Positions 11,401 to 24,450 are shown, numbered from the stretch's first letter. The stretch: 64,000 nt of DNA from Prostheceraeus crozeri (GCA_907163375.1 CAJQUW010011301.1:1-64000), one strand, 5' to 3'. Notes: generated by a model from the letters alone, not told the origin. Numbers and translations: made by a program.

Positions 11401-11700
11401 AGTGTTACCCGAGTAAAATTACCGTTGTCAGTTTAACAAATACTTACCAAGTACTTGGCATTAAAGTCCTAAACATTTAAGAAATATTTATCAAACCTAG
11501 TACATTTCCTAAACTTTTACTAAATATTTAGCAAACTTTCCAAACTTCCACAAAATATTTGGCAAATTCTCTGAACTTTTACGAAATGTTTAGTAAATAT
11601 TTTGTAAATTTTCCAAACTTTTACAAAACATTTAGCAAATTATTTCTAGCTTTTATAATATGTTTAGCAAATAATAAGCAAATTTTATCCTACTTCATAG
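11401..11700. repeat. Array of degenerate sub-repeats headed by TACCCGAG
   Basis: Starting with TTACCCGAGTAAAATTACC near 11405, the sequence holds seven or eight imperfect copies of a 25-35 bp unit like AAACTTTTACAAAATATTT followed by AGCAAATTTTCC. A related array lies in inverse orientation at 21270-21540 and ends with CTCGGGTA. Such arrays are typical of non-autonomous DNA elements with long subterminal repeats. Whether the two arrays are ends of one element or two separate copies is open. Confidence 0.55.
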
Positions 11701-12884
11701 ACGATTATGAAACATTTGCAAATTTGAATTCATGAAAAATATCTTCTTGTATGAAATGTTTTATATTTATCAAATAGAGAACCAAAACAATCATAATTCG
11801 GCAAAAAGATAGCTAGCAAAACGCTCTGCTCGAATAATTTATGCTCAAAGTCGTTCAAAATCCGTACGGCATATAAAACTGCATGACTAGAATAAAATGA
11901 CTGATCTTGCTAAAATTATGCTTTGTACGATAACATTCATAGAGATTACAAAAACTGAGCCCTGCTCCCCAAAGTAAACAGCAGAAGGAATGGATATCCT
12001 TCAAAAATACAATTTTTCATACGTATTTGGAAAATGAACAGAGTTTTATATAGTAGCACTCATCGAACGATCCGATACAAATAATTTTTATGAATATCAC
12101 TTTTATCAACATAAAGGAAATTTCTCTATCCGGATTTGATCATTCTTCATTTGAAAATCCTTCCAACCGGAAAGCATGCCCACAGCCCGAATACGCATTT
12201 CACTTCATCTGAAACACTGTCATTTCGAGTCAAACACCGTCGCGCCGTTATCAGTTACATTTTTAAGAATAGAGGTGATATCACGAAAAATTCACAGTTC
12301 AACGGAGAAACAGTCACTACCAAATGAAGTTTGAAGCGATGATACAAGGTCACTGAAAAAAAACATCTTCGCGGTTGGACCACAACACGGTTGTCCGAAT
12401 CTGATGATGGCTGGGACGTTGCGAGTATGAGAGATTTATGGATAAAGGATAATTCTAGTAGTTTTCGGGGTTAATTAGCTCACAAGACAAGACGGAAAAG
12501 CAGTCGAATGTAGGTCAGGTATTGAGTCATCGACGGACAGATACACAGCCTCAGCAATCAACACCTGTAAAAAAGAAGACAAATCTTGTGCTGATGTGCA
12601 GAGCAGAATTATCAAACTTAACGGATCTTAATTAACATTCTATGGGTAGGCCTACTCAAAGTTCAGAAGATAAATCATTTATAGTAATTTTAGGTGTTAC
12701 AGTAAAGAGAATTAAGAAAACTGCTTTTGGATTATTTCATCTCTGACAATGTGGGAAGCGATATTCTTAGGAATTTTGATAGCAAATGAAGATATTCAAG
12801 AGTGGTTGAATTGTGATCATTAACAATTTATCAATTATTTTTTTAATCAACACTCTTATTATTTATCAATAATTTTATTTTGAC
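11700..12884. other. Non-coding stretch
   Basis: Nothing recognisable. A 63-codon frame at 12136-12327 has no motif and no supporting context. Confidence 0.5.
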
Positions 12885-13105
12885 ATTCAAGTCACGGCTG
12901 TGGAGCCGATGCGTTATCTCATCGGCTCCGGCTCCACGACACTGATGTGAAAGGCTCCGGCTCCGGCTCCGACTTCAAATTCAGGTTCTATCTATGCTGG
13001 TTATCCTGGATCCGTTGAACGGGTTTTTTGGATAACAGTGTGGCCTTTAGAGGCTTGCTACAATCATCAAATTAGTTTTCATTAACAAGCAACGACTTAA
13101 GTTAA

Positions 13106-15557
13106 CACTAGAACTACGGATGAGGTCAAAACGAACTCAAGTCACATTTTGAAATTTCATACTTGGTGAACAAAGCTTCTCTAGGAATTGATATTTACCG
13201 ACTTTTAATATATTTTGTCTGTTCTATCGTAGATGAAATTTCATTTAAATTGGTGATTCCCTTCACACTTAAATCCACCTGTTACCCTACAACTACGGAG
13301 TGATGTCATTTTGACCTCTCTTGTGTGAGAAAATTTTCGCAAAACTGAATTGCCTTTCAAATTAGAAATCTATGACAGCCGGATGTATATAATTGATAGT
13401 TCACGATCTACAAAGATTTCTATGATTTATGGCAACTTGAATTTCACTTTGAATGACATACTGTTGTTCAAAACACTTTTCGTATTGTAGATCTATGTTC
13501 CGCTCTCCATGACAATGCCATTGATTTCTTATTTGTCATGGTATTGCTTCTCATAAGGCCACTGATATTCAACACTAAGTATCAAAAGCCTGAAGAGTGA
13601 GTTCATACGCTATGAAACGTCGGCGACATTCCGCAGAAAAGCAGCAATACTCCTCGCACAATTGAGCGATAGTGGTTCTAGTTGTGAATCCAACAGTGAA
13701 GACGAGATAACACAAGCAAACAATGATGAATGTGACTCAACATCATCTGACACTGACACAGGATCTGTCAAAAATATCGAGCCACTACGAAAGCGGTTGA
13801 ATGTTCATGTGCATCCGGAAATCGGCAGTGGTGGTGATGAACTAGCTGCACCTATGGTTACCCAGGGTGACGATAACTTGAAGCATGACGTACCGACTTT
13901 CACCAGTCGTAGTGGCAAAGTGTGGCAAGAGCACAAGTCGGTGGGTGTTGGACGCTTGCCATCACATAATATCTTTCGTGCGAATGCGGGAATTACCACA
14001 AAGACTCGAGCTGCCGTAAATGATTCCAAACAAAGTGCTTTTTCATTATTGATGGATGAGAAGATGCTCAGATACATAAGAAGCTGCACTGAGATGGAAG
14101 CTAAGCGTGTGTTAGGTAACAGTGATTGGACATTTACACTTGATGAATTAGAAAAATTTATTGGATTATGCTATTTACGAGGCGTTTTTGGTGGGAAAAA
14201 TATACCTCTACATAGCTTCTGGAGCAACAAATTTGGGTTGCCGATTTTCAAAGATACCATGTCCAGAGACCGCTTTTCTGCAATTATGAAGTTCCTTCGC
14301 TTTGATGTAAAATCCTCTCGCAAAGCTCGACTTTCTGCTGATAAATTTGCACTAGCTTCAGATGTATGGAAACCCTTTATTCATAACTGTCAACAATGTT
14401 TTGTGCCATTTGAAAACTTAACAGTAGATGAACAATTACTGCCCTGTAAATCAAGATGTCCGTTTACACAGTTTTTACCGAACAAGCCTGATAAATACGG
14501 CATCAAGTTCTTTCTGCTTGTTGATGTCGAGACCAAATATTTGTGCAACGGGTTTCCTTATCTAGGAAAATATGATCCAAATTCTCGAAAGAAGCCTTTC
14601 GGCGACTTCGTTGTTCTTGAGCTGATGAAGCCTTATTATGGCCTTGGATATGGTGTCACAACCGACAATTATTTTAGGTCTCTAAAATTATGCGACGATT
14701 TGAAGTCTAAAAACACCAGCTTGGTTGGAACAGTAAAGAAAAGCAGACGTGAGTTACCCGACGTGCAAAAAATCATGACAAAGAATCATGTATATGACTC
14801 TAAAATTCTTCGCTCGGAATCTGGGTGTACGTTGACAGTTTACAAAGCCAAAAAGACCGAAGTTGTCGCTTTGTTGAGCACTTGACACGATAATGTCAAC
14901 ATCTCAGACAGTGAGAAGCGAAAACCAGAAACAATCTTGCATTATAACACAACAAAGGTCGGCGTTGATTGCATAGATCAGATGGCTCGGTTGTATTCCA
15001 CCAAATCTGCTTCGAGACGCTGGCCAGTCGATGTATTTTTCAACATACCCGACATGGCCGCTATCAATGCTTGGATTTTGCTCAGGTATGCAAACAACTC
15101 ATTCATCAGCCGTCGAAATTTTATCCTTGATCTCGGTAAGGAACTGACAGGCTTCAACACTCAAACAACAAGCCTTCCGTCTACTCCTTCACAGTCACGT
15201 CGATTTTGTGCTGAGCGTGGATGCCGAAACAAAACTCAAAATATGTGTGTTTCCTGTGCTTCTCACGTCTGTGGTAAACACGCTGAAAAAACCATAGTTT
15301 GTCTACACTGTAGAAAATAATGATGTTTTTTCGTTCATGCTTTGCCACTGTTCGTGCTCCTATTTCATACTCTTAAATTTTTTACATGTTATAAATATAG
15401 TCTACATCCTCAATCAAGTACTAGAAAGTTTTGAATACATGTATATTAGCTTATGGAAAGCAATTCCGACAATTAGATGATAATATTCTGTATGTGTGAG
15501 GTCATTTTGACCTCAGTCCGTAGTTTTAGTAATACATTTTCCACCGTATTTCTAGTG
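13106..15557 (+). mobile_element. piggyBac element with TTAA target duplication, nearly intact
   Basis: The left end reads CACTAGAACTACGG and the right end, reversed, CACTAGAAATACGG, flanked by TTAA at 13102-13105 and 15558-15561. Subterminal copies of a GAGGTCATTTTGACCTC-like palindrome recur near both ends (about 13123, 13305, 15500). The one gene inside is a full-length transposase with two lesions. The element lies inside the hAT element, so it is the younger of the two. Confidence 0.95.
13612..15320 (+). pseudogene. piggyBac transposase with one frameshift and one stop
   Basis: The coding region starts at ATG 13612 (MKRRRHSAEK), loses one base near 13640 and continues in the next frame. 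One in-frame TGA lies at 14883-14885. Otherwise the protein is complete at about 565 residues. An acidic N-terminal region is followed by the catalytic core with its Asp residues in place: NLTVDEQLLP, FLLVDVETKY, VTTDNYFRS and GVDCIDQM. The C-terminus has the cysteine-rich domain (CAERGC, CVSCASHVCGKH, CLHC) that binds the element ends. Only two lesions in a full gene indicate recent activity. Confidence 0.93.
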
Positions 15558-15561
15558 TTAA

Positions 15562-16664
15562 TAATAAAAATGATAATAGCCTAATATAATGACAAATAAC
15601 ATACTTGTCATATATTTTTGCATGAATTGACTATCTCTGAAAGATAAAATAAAGTTATAGCCAGGATTGGTTAAATTAGATAAAGATCTCCCGCACTGGC
15701 TAAATATAAATTGGCCTAGCCTGCAACCAGTCTACTACGAGGCTACATTAAATAAGACCACATGGGTGTATGATATACCTAATTAGCCGTCACAGGGGCC
15801 GAATAGTAGTATAAGCTTTTTAACAAAGCTTGAATATGAAACTGGATAGCGCATGCCTCTAAATAGCTTATAGGGCCTGTATCTACTCGAACATGGAAAG
15901 GGTATCGGCTATATAGCCAAATATACCGTATCAATAAAGATATCAATTGCTTTATTGAATATTAAAGTGTATATAGGCTAGCTTAGGCTGTTATTGTTAT
16001 CTGTTATTGCCTTTATTCAATAGTCTGTTGGTCCATGAATAATATGATCGGTGGGTAGCCCACGACTCATCATCTGTAAAAATTGTAATTTAGATAGCCT
16101 CATTGCAGTGTAGGCTAGAAATGTACAATTGAAAATTATACTTGAAAAAATTAAAAATATCTAATTTAGGACAAGTTTTGTAATTCTATGCAGCATACTT
16201 AATAAGTTAAGGCCTAACTTACATTATATTAATTTCGTATTTTTCATTATGGCGTAAAGTTGCACTAAATAATTCATCAATGATTCATGTATATTATTAT
16301 ATTCAATTTATGTATAACACATTACCACTATTCCTCTGATGATGGTTAGGCTGATGAAACTGAACTCGGAGTATCACACAGTATGTTGCAGCGTGCTATG
16401 CATAATAAAAATTTGACTGCGAGCACCGAGCAGAAATCCCATTTACTTTGCTAGCTTTCGAATGCACGTGCGGTTTAATGTCACAGACAATAGAAAAGGG
16501 AGGTCAAAAGGCGCCTTTATTGAGAGCGTCTCAGTCTTTTTTTATTGTTTACATATAATTAGTCAGCATGATATCAGCATAAAGTGTTGACAGACGGAAA
16601 AAATAATAATGAAAATTCTTGAAATCCACAGGTCTATGACATTTGGGGAAATATTATTACACGA
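15562..16664. other. Internal, non-coding part of the hAT-type element
   Basis: AT-rich sequence with no supported frame. It lies between the piggyBac and the MITE inside the hAT-type element and shows no trace of a transposase. Confidence 0.5.
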
Positions 16665-16667
16665 TAC

Positions 16668-17078
16668 GGCTCTTGTGCAGTCCTCCCCCCCCATTTTTTC
16701 TCTGGTCAAAAGATGCAGCACCATTGGATGTCCGTTTCAGCATCACCGGTTTGAGTGAAGCATTCCGTGCTGTTGTAAAAATCTACGTGGGTAATTGCGA
16801 TGTCATGGTCGCAAACTTCGTCAGCAAGTCAACATTGTAATTTGCCTTCGGGTTTTTCGTATTGAAATATATCCTTTGAATTTTGAAGTCAAAGGAAATT
16901 CATTGTGAATGAGATACCTTTAAAATAATAGGGCGCTACTAGAAGTGGCTGGGTCGCTTATTGCTATAGCCATGCGGTCATTCGTGTGAGTGTGAAGAGT
17001 TATCCCTCCAATCAAAATTGATCAAATTGAATAATCGATTGTTTTGAAAAATGTAGGTGGGGGGACTGCACAAGAGCC
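16668..17078. mobile_element. MITE with about 30-bp inverted repeats
   Basis: The left end GGCTCTTGTGCAGTCCTCCC and the right end (reversed GGCTCTTGTGCAGTCCCCCC) are inverted copies that extend into a C-tract and a T-tract. TAC flanks both ends (16665-16667 and 17079-17081), a possible 3-bp target duplication. The inside has no coding capacity. A 3-bp duplication fits Harbinger or CACTA-type mobilisation; the superfamily is not settled. Confidence 0.7.
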
Positions 17079-17661
17079 TACAATACAATCTAAGGAAATT
17101 GGCATTGTCACGGATGCCAGTAGTTTCTGCCAGTAGCCATACCGATAGATGATAGCCTACATAGTAACCGTATTATATTTAAGACATTGCGCAAGAAATG
17201 TAGCTATATTATCTTTGCTGACTGAACTGGAAATGTGTACATAAATGACTGGCGACTTGTCTCTAGGAATCTACAATCATCTAGTTAGCATGCATATAAC
17301 AAGTCTTCAAATTAATGGATTTTGGAGAATACGTTGTCAATATGGAAATTAGTCTTACGAAACATATGCAATGCAAAAATATTACACATGTGTGTAAATA
17401 TATAATAAATATAATACAAAAGAAGGCGGCAACTGCAAAGAAAGATATCGTGGAGGACAGATCATTGGTATACTTAAAAGACATATTTTTAGGTTTCAAA
17501 TGATTTAATTTTTTTATGATGCCAATTAATAACTTTCAAAATTCTAGATTTATATCAAAGCTCAAACTATCGGAGCCGGAGCCGGAGCCTTTGTGATAAA
17601 TCGGCTCCGGCTCCGACCAAAACCATCGACTCCGGCTCGGCTCCACAGCCCTGATTCAAGT

Positions 17662-19451
17662 ACCGGTAACTGTTTTTACAAAAAATGCAATCTGCAAATT
17701 AAAACAGAGCCTTACCGAGATGTAGCCTATTACCGACTGCTTGTCAACCGTTCATGCGATGAAGATATTCAGGAATGCTTGAATTTTTATTATAGTATTT
17801 AATACCGCACATGTAATTTTATTTTGATATCTTATTTTATTTTAAACAATTTGTTTAAAATCTTAATCTGCAAACACATACACACGTAATGTCATCTTGT
17901 TTACCGCTTATATGACAGCATCTCTGCAGGTAATTCATGGTGGGCCTACAACTAACATGTGACCATAATAGCTAGGCCTACGATGATATTGAAAAGTGCG
18001 AAGCATAATTTGTAATAAGTAAACACAAATTGAATAAAAGAGTAGCAATGAGTTTGTACTTTGATTGTTTTATATTTATCGTAAAGCATGAAAAATTATT
18101 GATTTTGCAAAACTAAACCTATTGTTGGACTGCAACGCATGACTGATCTTTATTACAGTGTGCATGTAGCCTACAACGTGCAGTCCGTCGTGTAGCATCT
18201 ATGCCTTTTGTGTGCTTGATCATTTTTCTTAAACTACTCGAAATGTCAAATTGATACCATTTTTCTAAAATGTGGCAATTCTGAAAAAATTAATTGAATA
18301 TCATAGGCGGTAGCTACAGGTTTTCAATTCAACATATATAAAATGGAAATAGTGTCCTATTTAAACAAGCTTCCTTGATGGATCCATCTTTCAGAAAATA
18401 GATTAAATTGCATAACTTAAGCAGATATCGAATAGCTCACGTACAGGAATTAAGGGGCCGAAACGTGAATCTTGCTCAAGTTCCTGCTGATGACCTCTAT
18501 TGCTTTTGTCCTCATCAACTTTATCTCAGCATATATCAATTATCTGTTTTAGTTGCACTTCATGTAACCTGTGGGAAAGCCAGATCGGTCCTTTGGAGGG
18601 ATCAAATTCTTTACTTTTCATTATCTTCAGCTTCATCTTCTCACTTCGATTGAAGCATTTGCGTAACACCACACGTGGTTGACCAGTTATCCGCATTAGA
18701 AATGACAGGTCTGTTTGTAATTGTATTTGACTGATAGCAGATTGGGATTTAGATAAGTTACAAAGTTTGAAGTATATAAGCAGACACACAAGTGTCATGT
18801 CTATAATGACTCCTTTTTAGACGCTAATGTCATAAGTAAGTTGTTAGATTAATAATTTTGTTTAAAACGCAGTAATAAGTTATATTTTTTTCTTCTTTCA
18901 GTTTTTAGTTAGGCCTATAGTATTATTATTTTTCTTTATGATCTACCGGAGGTTAGCCTCAACCAATTTAATCAATAGTTTGTCCGCATTGATAAAAACA
19001 TTCTCCATCTAAAATTTTTGCAGTCCTGAAATAGAACTTTATGACTTATAGCATGTTTGACTGTTTCAAAAATTTTTTCAATTATTTGTCATCCAAATAT
19101 TGATACTATTGCACAAGTATACTACATATCTAAATATTGAAGTGCTAAATTAAAATGGTTTTAATGCGCTAATTAAGTTCTTTCGTGCTCATAGTTTCTA
19201 AGGTTTTTGGAATGCAACTATTTTGTCTCAACATAACCAGATGTTTGTGCTATTTTCAATGTAAGCAATCAGAAATTACGAATTTGAAAACAATATATTA
19301 CCATTTCAACATATTCCAATTTGATTATGATTCTTTTGACGACACAATCAACTTTTGATCGATTTTTCAACGAGAAACGTCGTCGTGAAAACTGATATAC
19401 ATGCACATTCTCATATTAAATTCAAAGTGAATAAGCCTTGGGCATGTGACA
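17662..19451. other. Non-coding stretch
   Basis: No supported frame, RNA gene or repeat. Short frames at 18408-18653 and 18526-18798 overlap on opposite strands and have no motif. Confidence 0.5.
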
Positions 19452-19579
19452 TCATTTGTGTGATGAAAAACCCAAGTAAAACGATGTGTTTCTTGATAGC
19501 TATAATATTTATATATAAATAAATATTATAGCTATCAAGAAACACAACGCTTTACTTGGGTTTTCGATTACACAAATGA
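19452..19579. repeat. Near-perfect 128-bp palindrome (foldback)
   Basis: Two arms of about 62 bp (TCATTTGTG inward, through ACCCAAGTAAA and GTTTCTTGATAGCTATAATA) are close to exact reverse complements around a short TA-rich centre near 19516. Mismatches are few, so the structure is recent or maintained. It could be a tiny foldback transposon or a hairpin-forming RNA source. Confidence 0.8.
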
Positions 19580-21269
19580 ATTCAAAGTATTGGTAGGACT
19601 CCTAAAATGTGATATGTCTGCTATGAGGAACTAAGAGGAATTGAGATATTTTGTTATCAGTGAATTAAGTATGACGCTAGTAGCTCTTTAGTATTTGTAA
19701 AATTAAGAGCAGATATAGCAGTAGTCAATAATAGAAGTGTCTCTACGTGTTCATGGTCAATAAACCCAAATCCATGACCAAATCTCTCCTTTGATTTTGT
19801 TTTCGGGATTTCCAAATACATGTACCAATACTTGCAGTTAAATGCTGAAACTAAGTTGACAAAATAAATTCAGAAACATTTAGAAGCTTACCATTTTTCT
19901 GTAGTTTGATCCAAGAGGTGCATTTTTAATTTTGATGCAAAAATCAAAGGAACTTGATGACTTCATTGACTGGAAGAACTCACTGACTACATGCGAGTGT
20001 TCATTTTCGAGTTGTGCTCCATTTTGTGCATGATAGCTAAGCAAGATGATGAAAAAACGTAGACGATCAGAAACCGACGATGAATAAATAAAGGTGTGTA
20101 AGTAGAAATATCCTCTTGATGCGCTGACTTTTGTAATATTAAGCAGTTAACGTAAACGCGCGTTCGACACGAGAGTGAAGAGTGCACAAGCTAATGCGCC
20201 TTGCACAGCTTTCTGTTCCACGTGATGGGCGGATAATAATTATTAAGCAGGGACGCTGAGTCACAGCGCAGCTAGAGAATATTATCGACCGCTCATTGCT
20301 CCCGAATGCGGCCACGACCAGGCTGCCAACAATGTGAACGAACTTCCTCAGCTGCGTGCGCGTGGCGAATTTCCTTAATATAGTGACGGAAAATTATAGA
20401 AGCGTAATATGATTACGCAGACTGAGCGAGATGCTTATGTAATTGTTTGGTTGTTCAGTTGCATACTGATTTAATATCACTAGCTAAGTAATTTAGCGAA
20501 CACACGAGCAAACTGATCAAAGTCGACTTGCTGATGGGCATGGTATGGAACTTAGAAACTTCAATAAATGCTTTAATTTGAGAAGCAAAATGTGTGCCGA
20601 TAGAACTGCTTAGGCTCCCTTAATAATGAAAATATATGACTGATGTTGCTATTGTAGCTACAGTGTACATGTAGTGAATGTGAAAGATGATGAAAAATGA
20701 GTAGAAGAAGAAGAAAAGGGGAACGAGTGAGTGAGTGAGAAAGAGAGAGAGAGTAGTGATGAAGTCACCTGAATATTTATTTTATACACACCATTTCATG
20801 AAATATAAATAGGCATATATAAAATACTCGAAATAATAGTAGACATGCACATTTCAGGCCCACATGTTTCATATGTCGATATCCATGGAAATGACATAAT
20901 GCACTCTCTTTAAGATTTGAAAGAAATTGTTGGTGCCATCATAGAAAAATATCAACAGTTTCCTGACAATTATTCCATTATTCAATCATTTAATTAAGTT
21001 TCATGGCAAAAAAATCAGCCATTTATCAACGACGCAAAACTGTGATATAGTACAGACTTTATTATTGGGTATTTCCTGTGACGTTGCATTTCTATTTTAT
21101 TGAGAGATGATTGTAATCAGAGTTTATGAGAGCTGATGATCATCATTGTGATATGCATGAGTTCAAAAAATTGTACGGGTGAAGTTACCGCACATTGAAA
21201 TCACCATGCAATTAAAACCGGCTTTTACGACAGTTACTCATAAGCGGATCCTGCCTATTGCAAGATTTT
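19580..21269. other. Non-coding stretch with a short purine microsatellite
   Basis: A GA-rich low-complexity run lies at about 20722-20755 (repeated GAGTGAG then GAGAGA). No gene could be supported. Confidence 0.5.
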
Positions 21270-21540
21270 TCTTTCATCAAACTTAGTAAATGCAAAAAAT
21301 CATTTGTTTGGATAACCAAACAAATATTACCTAGGCATTTGATAAACGTTTTCTAAATTTCGCAAAATTCGTTAATATCGACTTACATACAAAATGTAGC
21401 AAATATTTGTTAGGCAATTGTTACACATTTCCTAAATTTGTTAAATTTCCAAAACGTTTGTTAAACTATTCAAATCTTATAAATTTTCCAAGTAAATACC
21501 AAATATTTGGTAAAGTTGATAATTTTTTTTTCTCGGGTAG
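21270..21540. repeat. Inverse array of the TACCCGAG sub-repeat family
   Basis: AAATTTGTTAAATTTCC-like units repeat and end at CTCGGGTA near 21530-21537. The array is the reverse complement in style of 11401-11700, with the same outer word, and is about 10 kb away. A TTAA lies immediately outside CTCGGGTAG (about 21539-21543), which would suit a TTAA-inserting family such as Kolobok, but the other end lacks it. Confidence 0.5.
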
Positions 21541-21961
21541 TTAACTGAGTAGTAAGGCCTCCGTCAATTCATGTAGATGGCAAAATGATGGTATTGCTAC
21601 ATTTAGAATCTATGCAAGAAGATGACAAGCGGCAAGGGGAAAAGAAGATGAGGAGAGAGAAGGATAAACGATTGACGGCTTAAGAATTCAGCTGACGTGA
21701 ATTTTATTTAGAGACAGTTGAGTTATTTTACATTGCTCCCAAACTATAGTAGCTACGGGTCTAACCTTTGTATGACTTCTACCTTGCTTGCATTTTTGAT
21801 ATCCAACCCAACTTTTATCAATGTGCACCATTATTTTTGTCATTTATTCAATAGCGACTTTTGAAGTAGAGAAATTTTGTCAATTTCGCAATAGAATCAT
21901 AAGCAATGCTGTCAATTTTGAATATCTTAAGAGACTGAAAATTATTGAGTCAGTAAAAGTC

Positions 21962-22172
21962 ACCGACACCTTTGATCCTCGACTGCACTCGCCTGATCCA
22001 GAAATCGAGAAATCGAACAATCAGCTGTCGACACCACTTGGCAATGACTACTGCTTTCACTCGCATTCCCTCGTCAGCGTGGCCTAGTAAAGAAGGTGCG
22101 AGCTCGTCTACACCGCAGACTTCGGTTCGATTCCTGGGTCAGGTGAAGTAATTTCGGATCAAAGGTGTTGGT
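21962..22172 (+). mobile_element. Small element with tRNA-like promoter and inverted ends, copy 2
   Basis: An A-box-like stretch (22080-22096) and a B-box GGTTCGATTCC (22124-22134) have the usual tRNA spacing. The ends are inverted copies: ACCGACACCTTTGATCC on the left and, reversed, ACCAACACCTTTGATCC on the right. The internal words CACTCGCATTCC and GCGTGGCCTAGTAAAGAAGG are shared with 9921-10166. There is no acceptor-stem pairing, so it is not a tRNA gene. Confidence 0.6.
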
Positions 22173-22175
22173 TTC

Positions 22176-24450
22176 TTTTATTGAATTATTCGCTGTCAAT
22201 TCAACATATTACGACAAAAAAGGGTTGAGCAACTATTGTGCTTGGACTGGGAACATTTCGTCATTTTAAAAATCTTCAAATAGCATTTGAAATTCCATGA
22301 AACAGTAAAGTGCATCCAATTCACAGAATTAGATTAGCCGCTTTTTCCCAATACTTTTTTGCAGCTTTTATCCAATAGGCCTACTAACTGCTTGGTGTCG
22401 ATTGTTTGTTTGTTATTATAGCATACTATATTAGCTATACTACATGTATATTACATTATAACATGCAATGTGCGACTCTTTCCCTCCAAGAAATGAAGAC
22501 TGAAGCGAACTATCTAATTCTGTAATTCCATGCCGATGCAAATAGGAGCCTACTAACTGTGCGTGAATTAAATGAACCCATTTGGCTGATATTGTCGACA
22601 CACTGCTTATTGTTCGATCGAATTTCGTCAAGTCATCAACCGTACAAGATGCGATTCCTTTTTACAATTGAAGTAGACATTTTTGCTATGAAAAGCAGCA
22701 CAAAGTTAGAACTTGTTATTTTGTTGGAATTTATGTTAGCTGCTTAGAAGTAACATATTCAGATTGTGGTGTCTATGAAATGCTATTCAAATATTCGAAA
22801 CAAGTATCTGAAACTCAAGCTTATATCGACGGCAGAGGTTCTGAAGCTACCATCAACAAAACAGCTGTTGTTCATTTCAACCGAAAAAGCGAGAAGTCGG
22901 CTTAACCGCATTCACTATCGACAACTCAATTTGTATGAATGCGCTTTTTTGACGGAGCATAGAGACGTGACGCATATTGTTTTATTCATGTACTACATGT
23001 ATTTGCCCATGATTACTTTTTCCTAAGAGCTGAAGGACTATCAATATTTTGGTTTGATATCGATCTCAGCTGTTGAAATATTTTGAGTCGACCAAATTTA
23101 CAAATACTTGACTTGCTCGACTTTACAAAACTTTCTGTATAAGTATAACCCACTAGGTGGCTGCCTAGCATCCTTCTAGAAGAAAGAAGGTTTCTGAATT
23201 ATCATTTTTATTCATTATGTTGTATGTAGACCTAAGAAAATTTTAATGATCTTAATTCGCACATGCTCTTTTCAAATTACGTATCGGCTAAAGTCAAATT
23301 GGCTGGAATGAATCAAATTAGACAAGGATTGAAAATTGAAGCAAGTTTATAACTTAAATACAATTGTTTCTTCTTCGTTTCTAATTAATTCATTTCTTGT
23401 ATTCGACGTTAATGTAATCAATGCAGACATTCGATTAATTTATACTTCATTCCAATGTCGTTATCTGAAAGAAGATATTAATTTCAAGTACACGATCAAG
23501 TATGTCTATCATTGCATTGATTCTTATGCTTTCTCTATTCAGTAATTTTAGAGTACATTTCTATCTTCTTTTTCCGAGGGTCTATTCGGAAGTTGGCAGC
23601 TGTTTGAAATTGGAAAACGAACTCAAAGCTCATCGATAATTTGATACAGCAGAATAAATATCATAAATGTGTTAAAAAAAGATGATACGATTTTCAAAGA
23701 GTATCATTCAACTGTGAGACAGAATATAGCTTTGAAAGCAGAGATTAATATTTCTTTGATCAGCTTATTGGAACACTGATTCTCTACCAGCTAAACAAAC
23801 TTTCAGATTAATCAATTTTCACTTTAATCAATCTCAATGTATTCGAGCGAGAAATGGGAAGATATATGAAAGTTAAGTAGTTGCTACGCATTTGAAATGG
23901 AAAATCCCTTCTTAATTAAATATCGGAGAACTAATGAAAACTTTTCATGCTTTTGCAACAAATTTCAAGGGAACAGAAATAATTGGTAATTTCCAATTGT
24001 TCCCTCAGAAAGAGCGAAATGTCGAGAAAAGAACGAATAAATGTATGACAACTTATGAGCAGCCAAACAAAACATTTAATGAAAGCGTCACAAGCTGTCA
24101 AATAAAACTAGTGAAATTAGGATATATAAACAAAATTCGAATACTTTGATGAACTCCTGATGTTCACAGATGCTAGCAACGGACGAATGCAAGCAGGAAT
24201 TTTTGCAAGAGCGTCACTAGAAAAATGTGCCATTTTTATGAAAATCTAACCTTTCCTCACTTCTTGGACTGTAATTTTCACATTCGCAACGCTATTTCAT
24301 CGGAACAAACTTGCCAACCATCTGTTGATAATTATGAGGAATGGCTCTTGATTATTGATCATGTCTATACGTTGTAAAGGGAAACTATAATGAAGGCATA
24401 TAGACTGCAACTTATTGTCGCACAGTAGCGGTGTAAGAAGTCACAGCCCA
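22176..24450. other. Non-coding stretch
   Basis: Several short frames (for example 22766-23026, 23336-23545) show no domain or context. No RNA gene or repeat was recognised. Confidence 0.5.

Larger units (their letters stand above)
12893..17653. mobile_element. hAT-type element with 8-bp target duplication, interrupted by a piggyBac and a MITE
   Basis: The left end starts CACGGCTGTGGAGCCG and the right end, reversed, starts CAGGGCTGTGGAGCCG. Both are followed by runs of GGCTCC units. ATTCAAGT flanks the element on both sides (12885-12892 and 17654-17661), a perfect 8-bp target duplication as made by hAT transposases. No hAT transposase was found inside, so this is a non-autonomous or decayed copy. 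A piggyBac of 2452 bp and a 411-bp MITE lie inside it, which leaves about 1.9 kb of its own sequence. The GGCTCC runs may be transposase-binding subterminal repeats; that is inference. Confidence 0.85.

Noticed and set aside
16643-16840. A 65-codon frame
   Set aside because: It runs across the left end of the MITE and through its C-tract.
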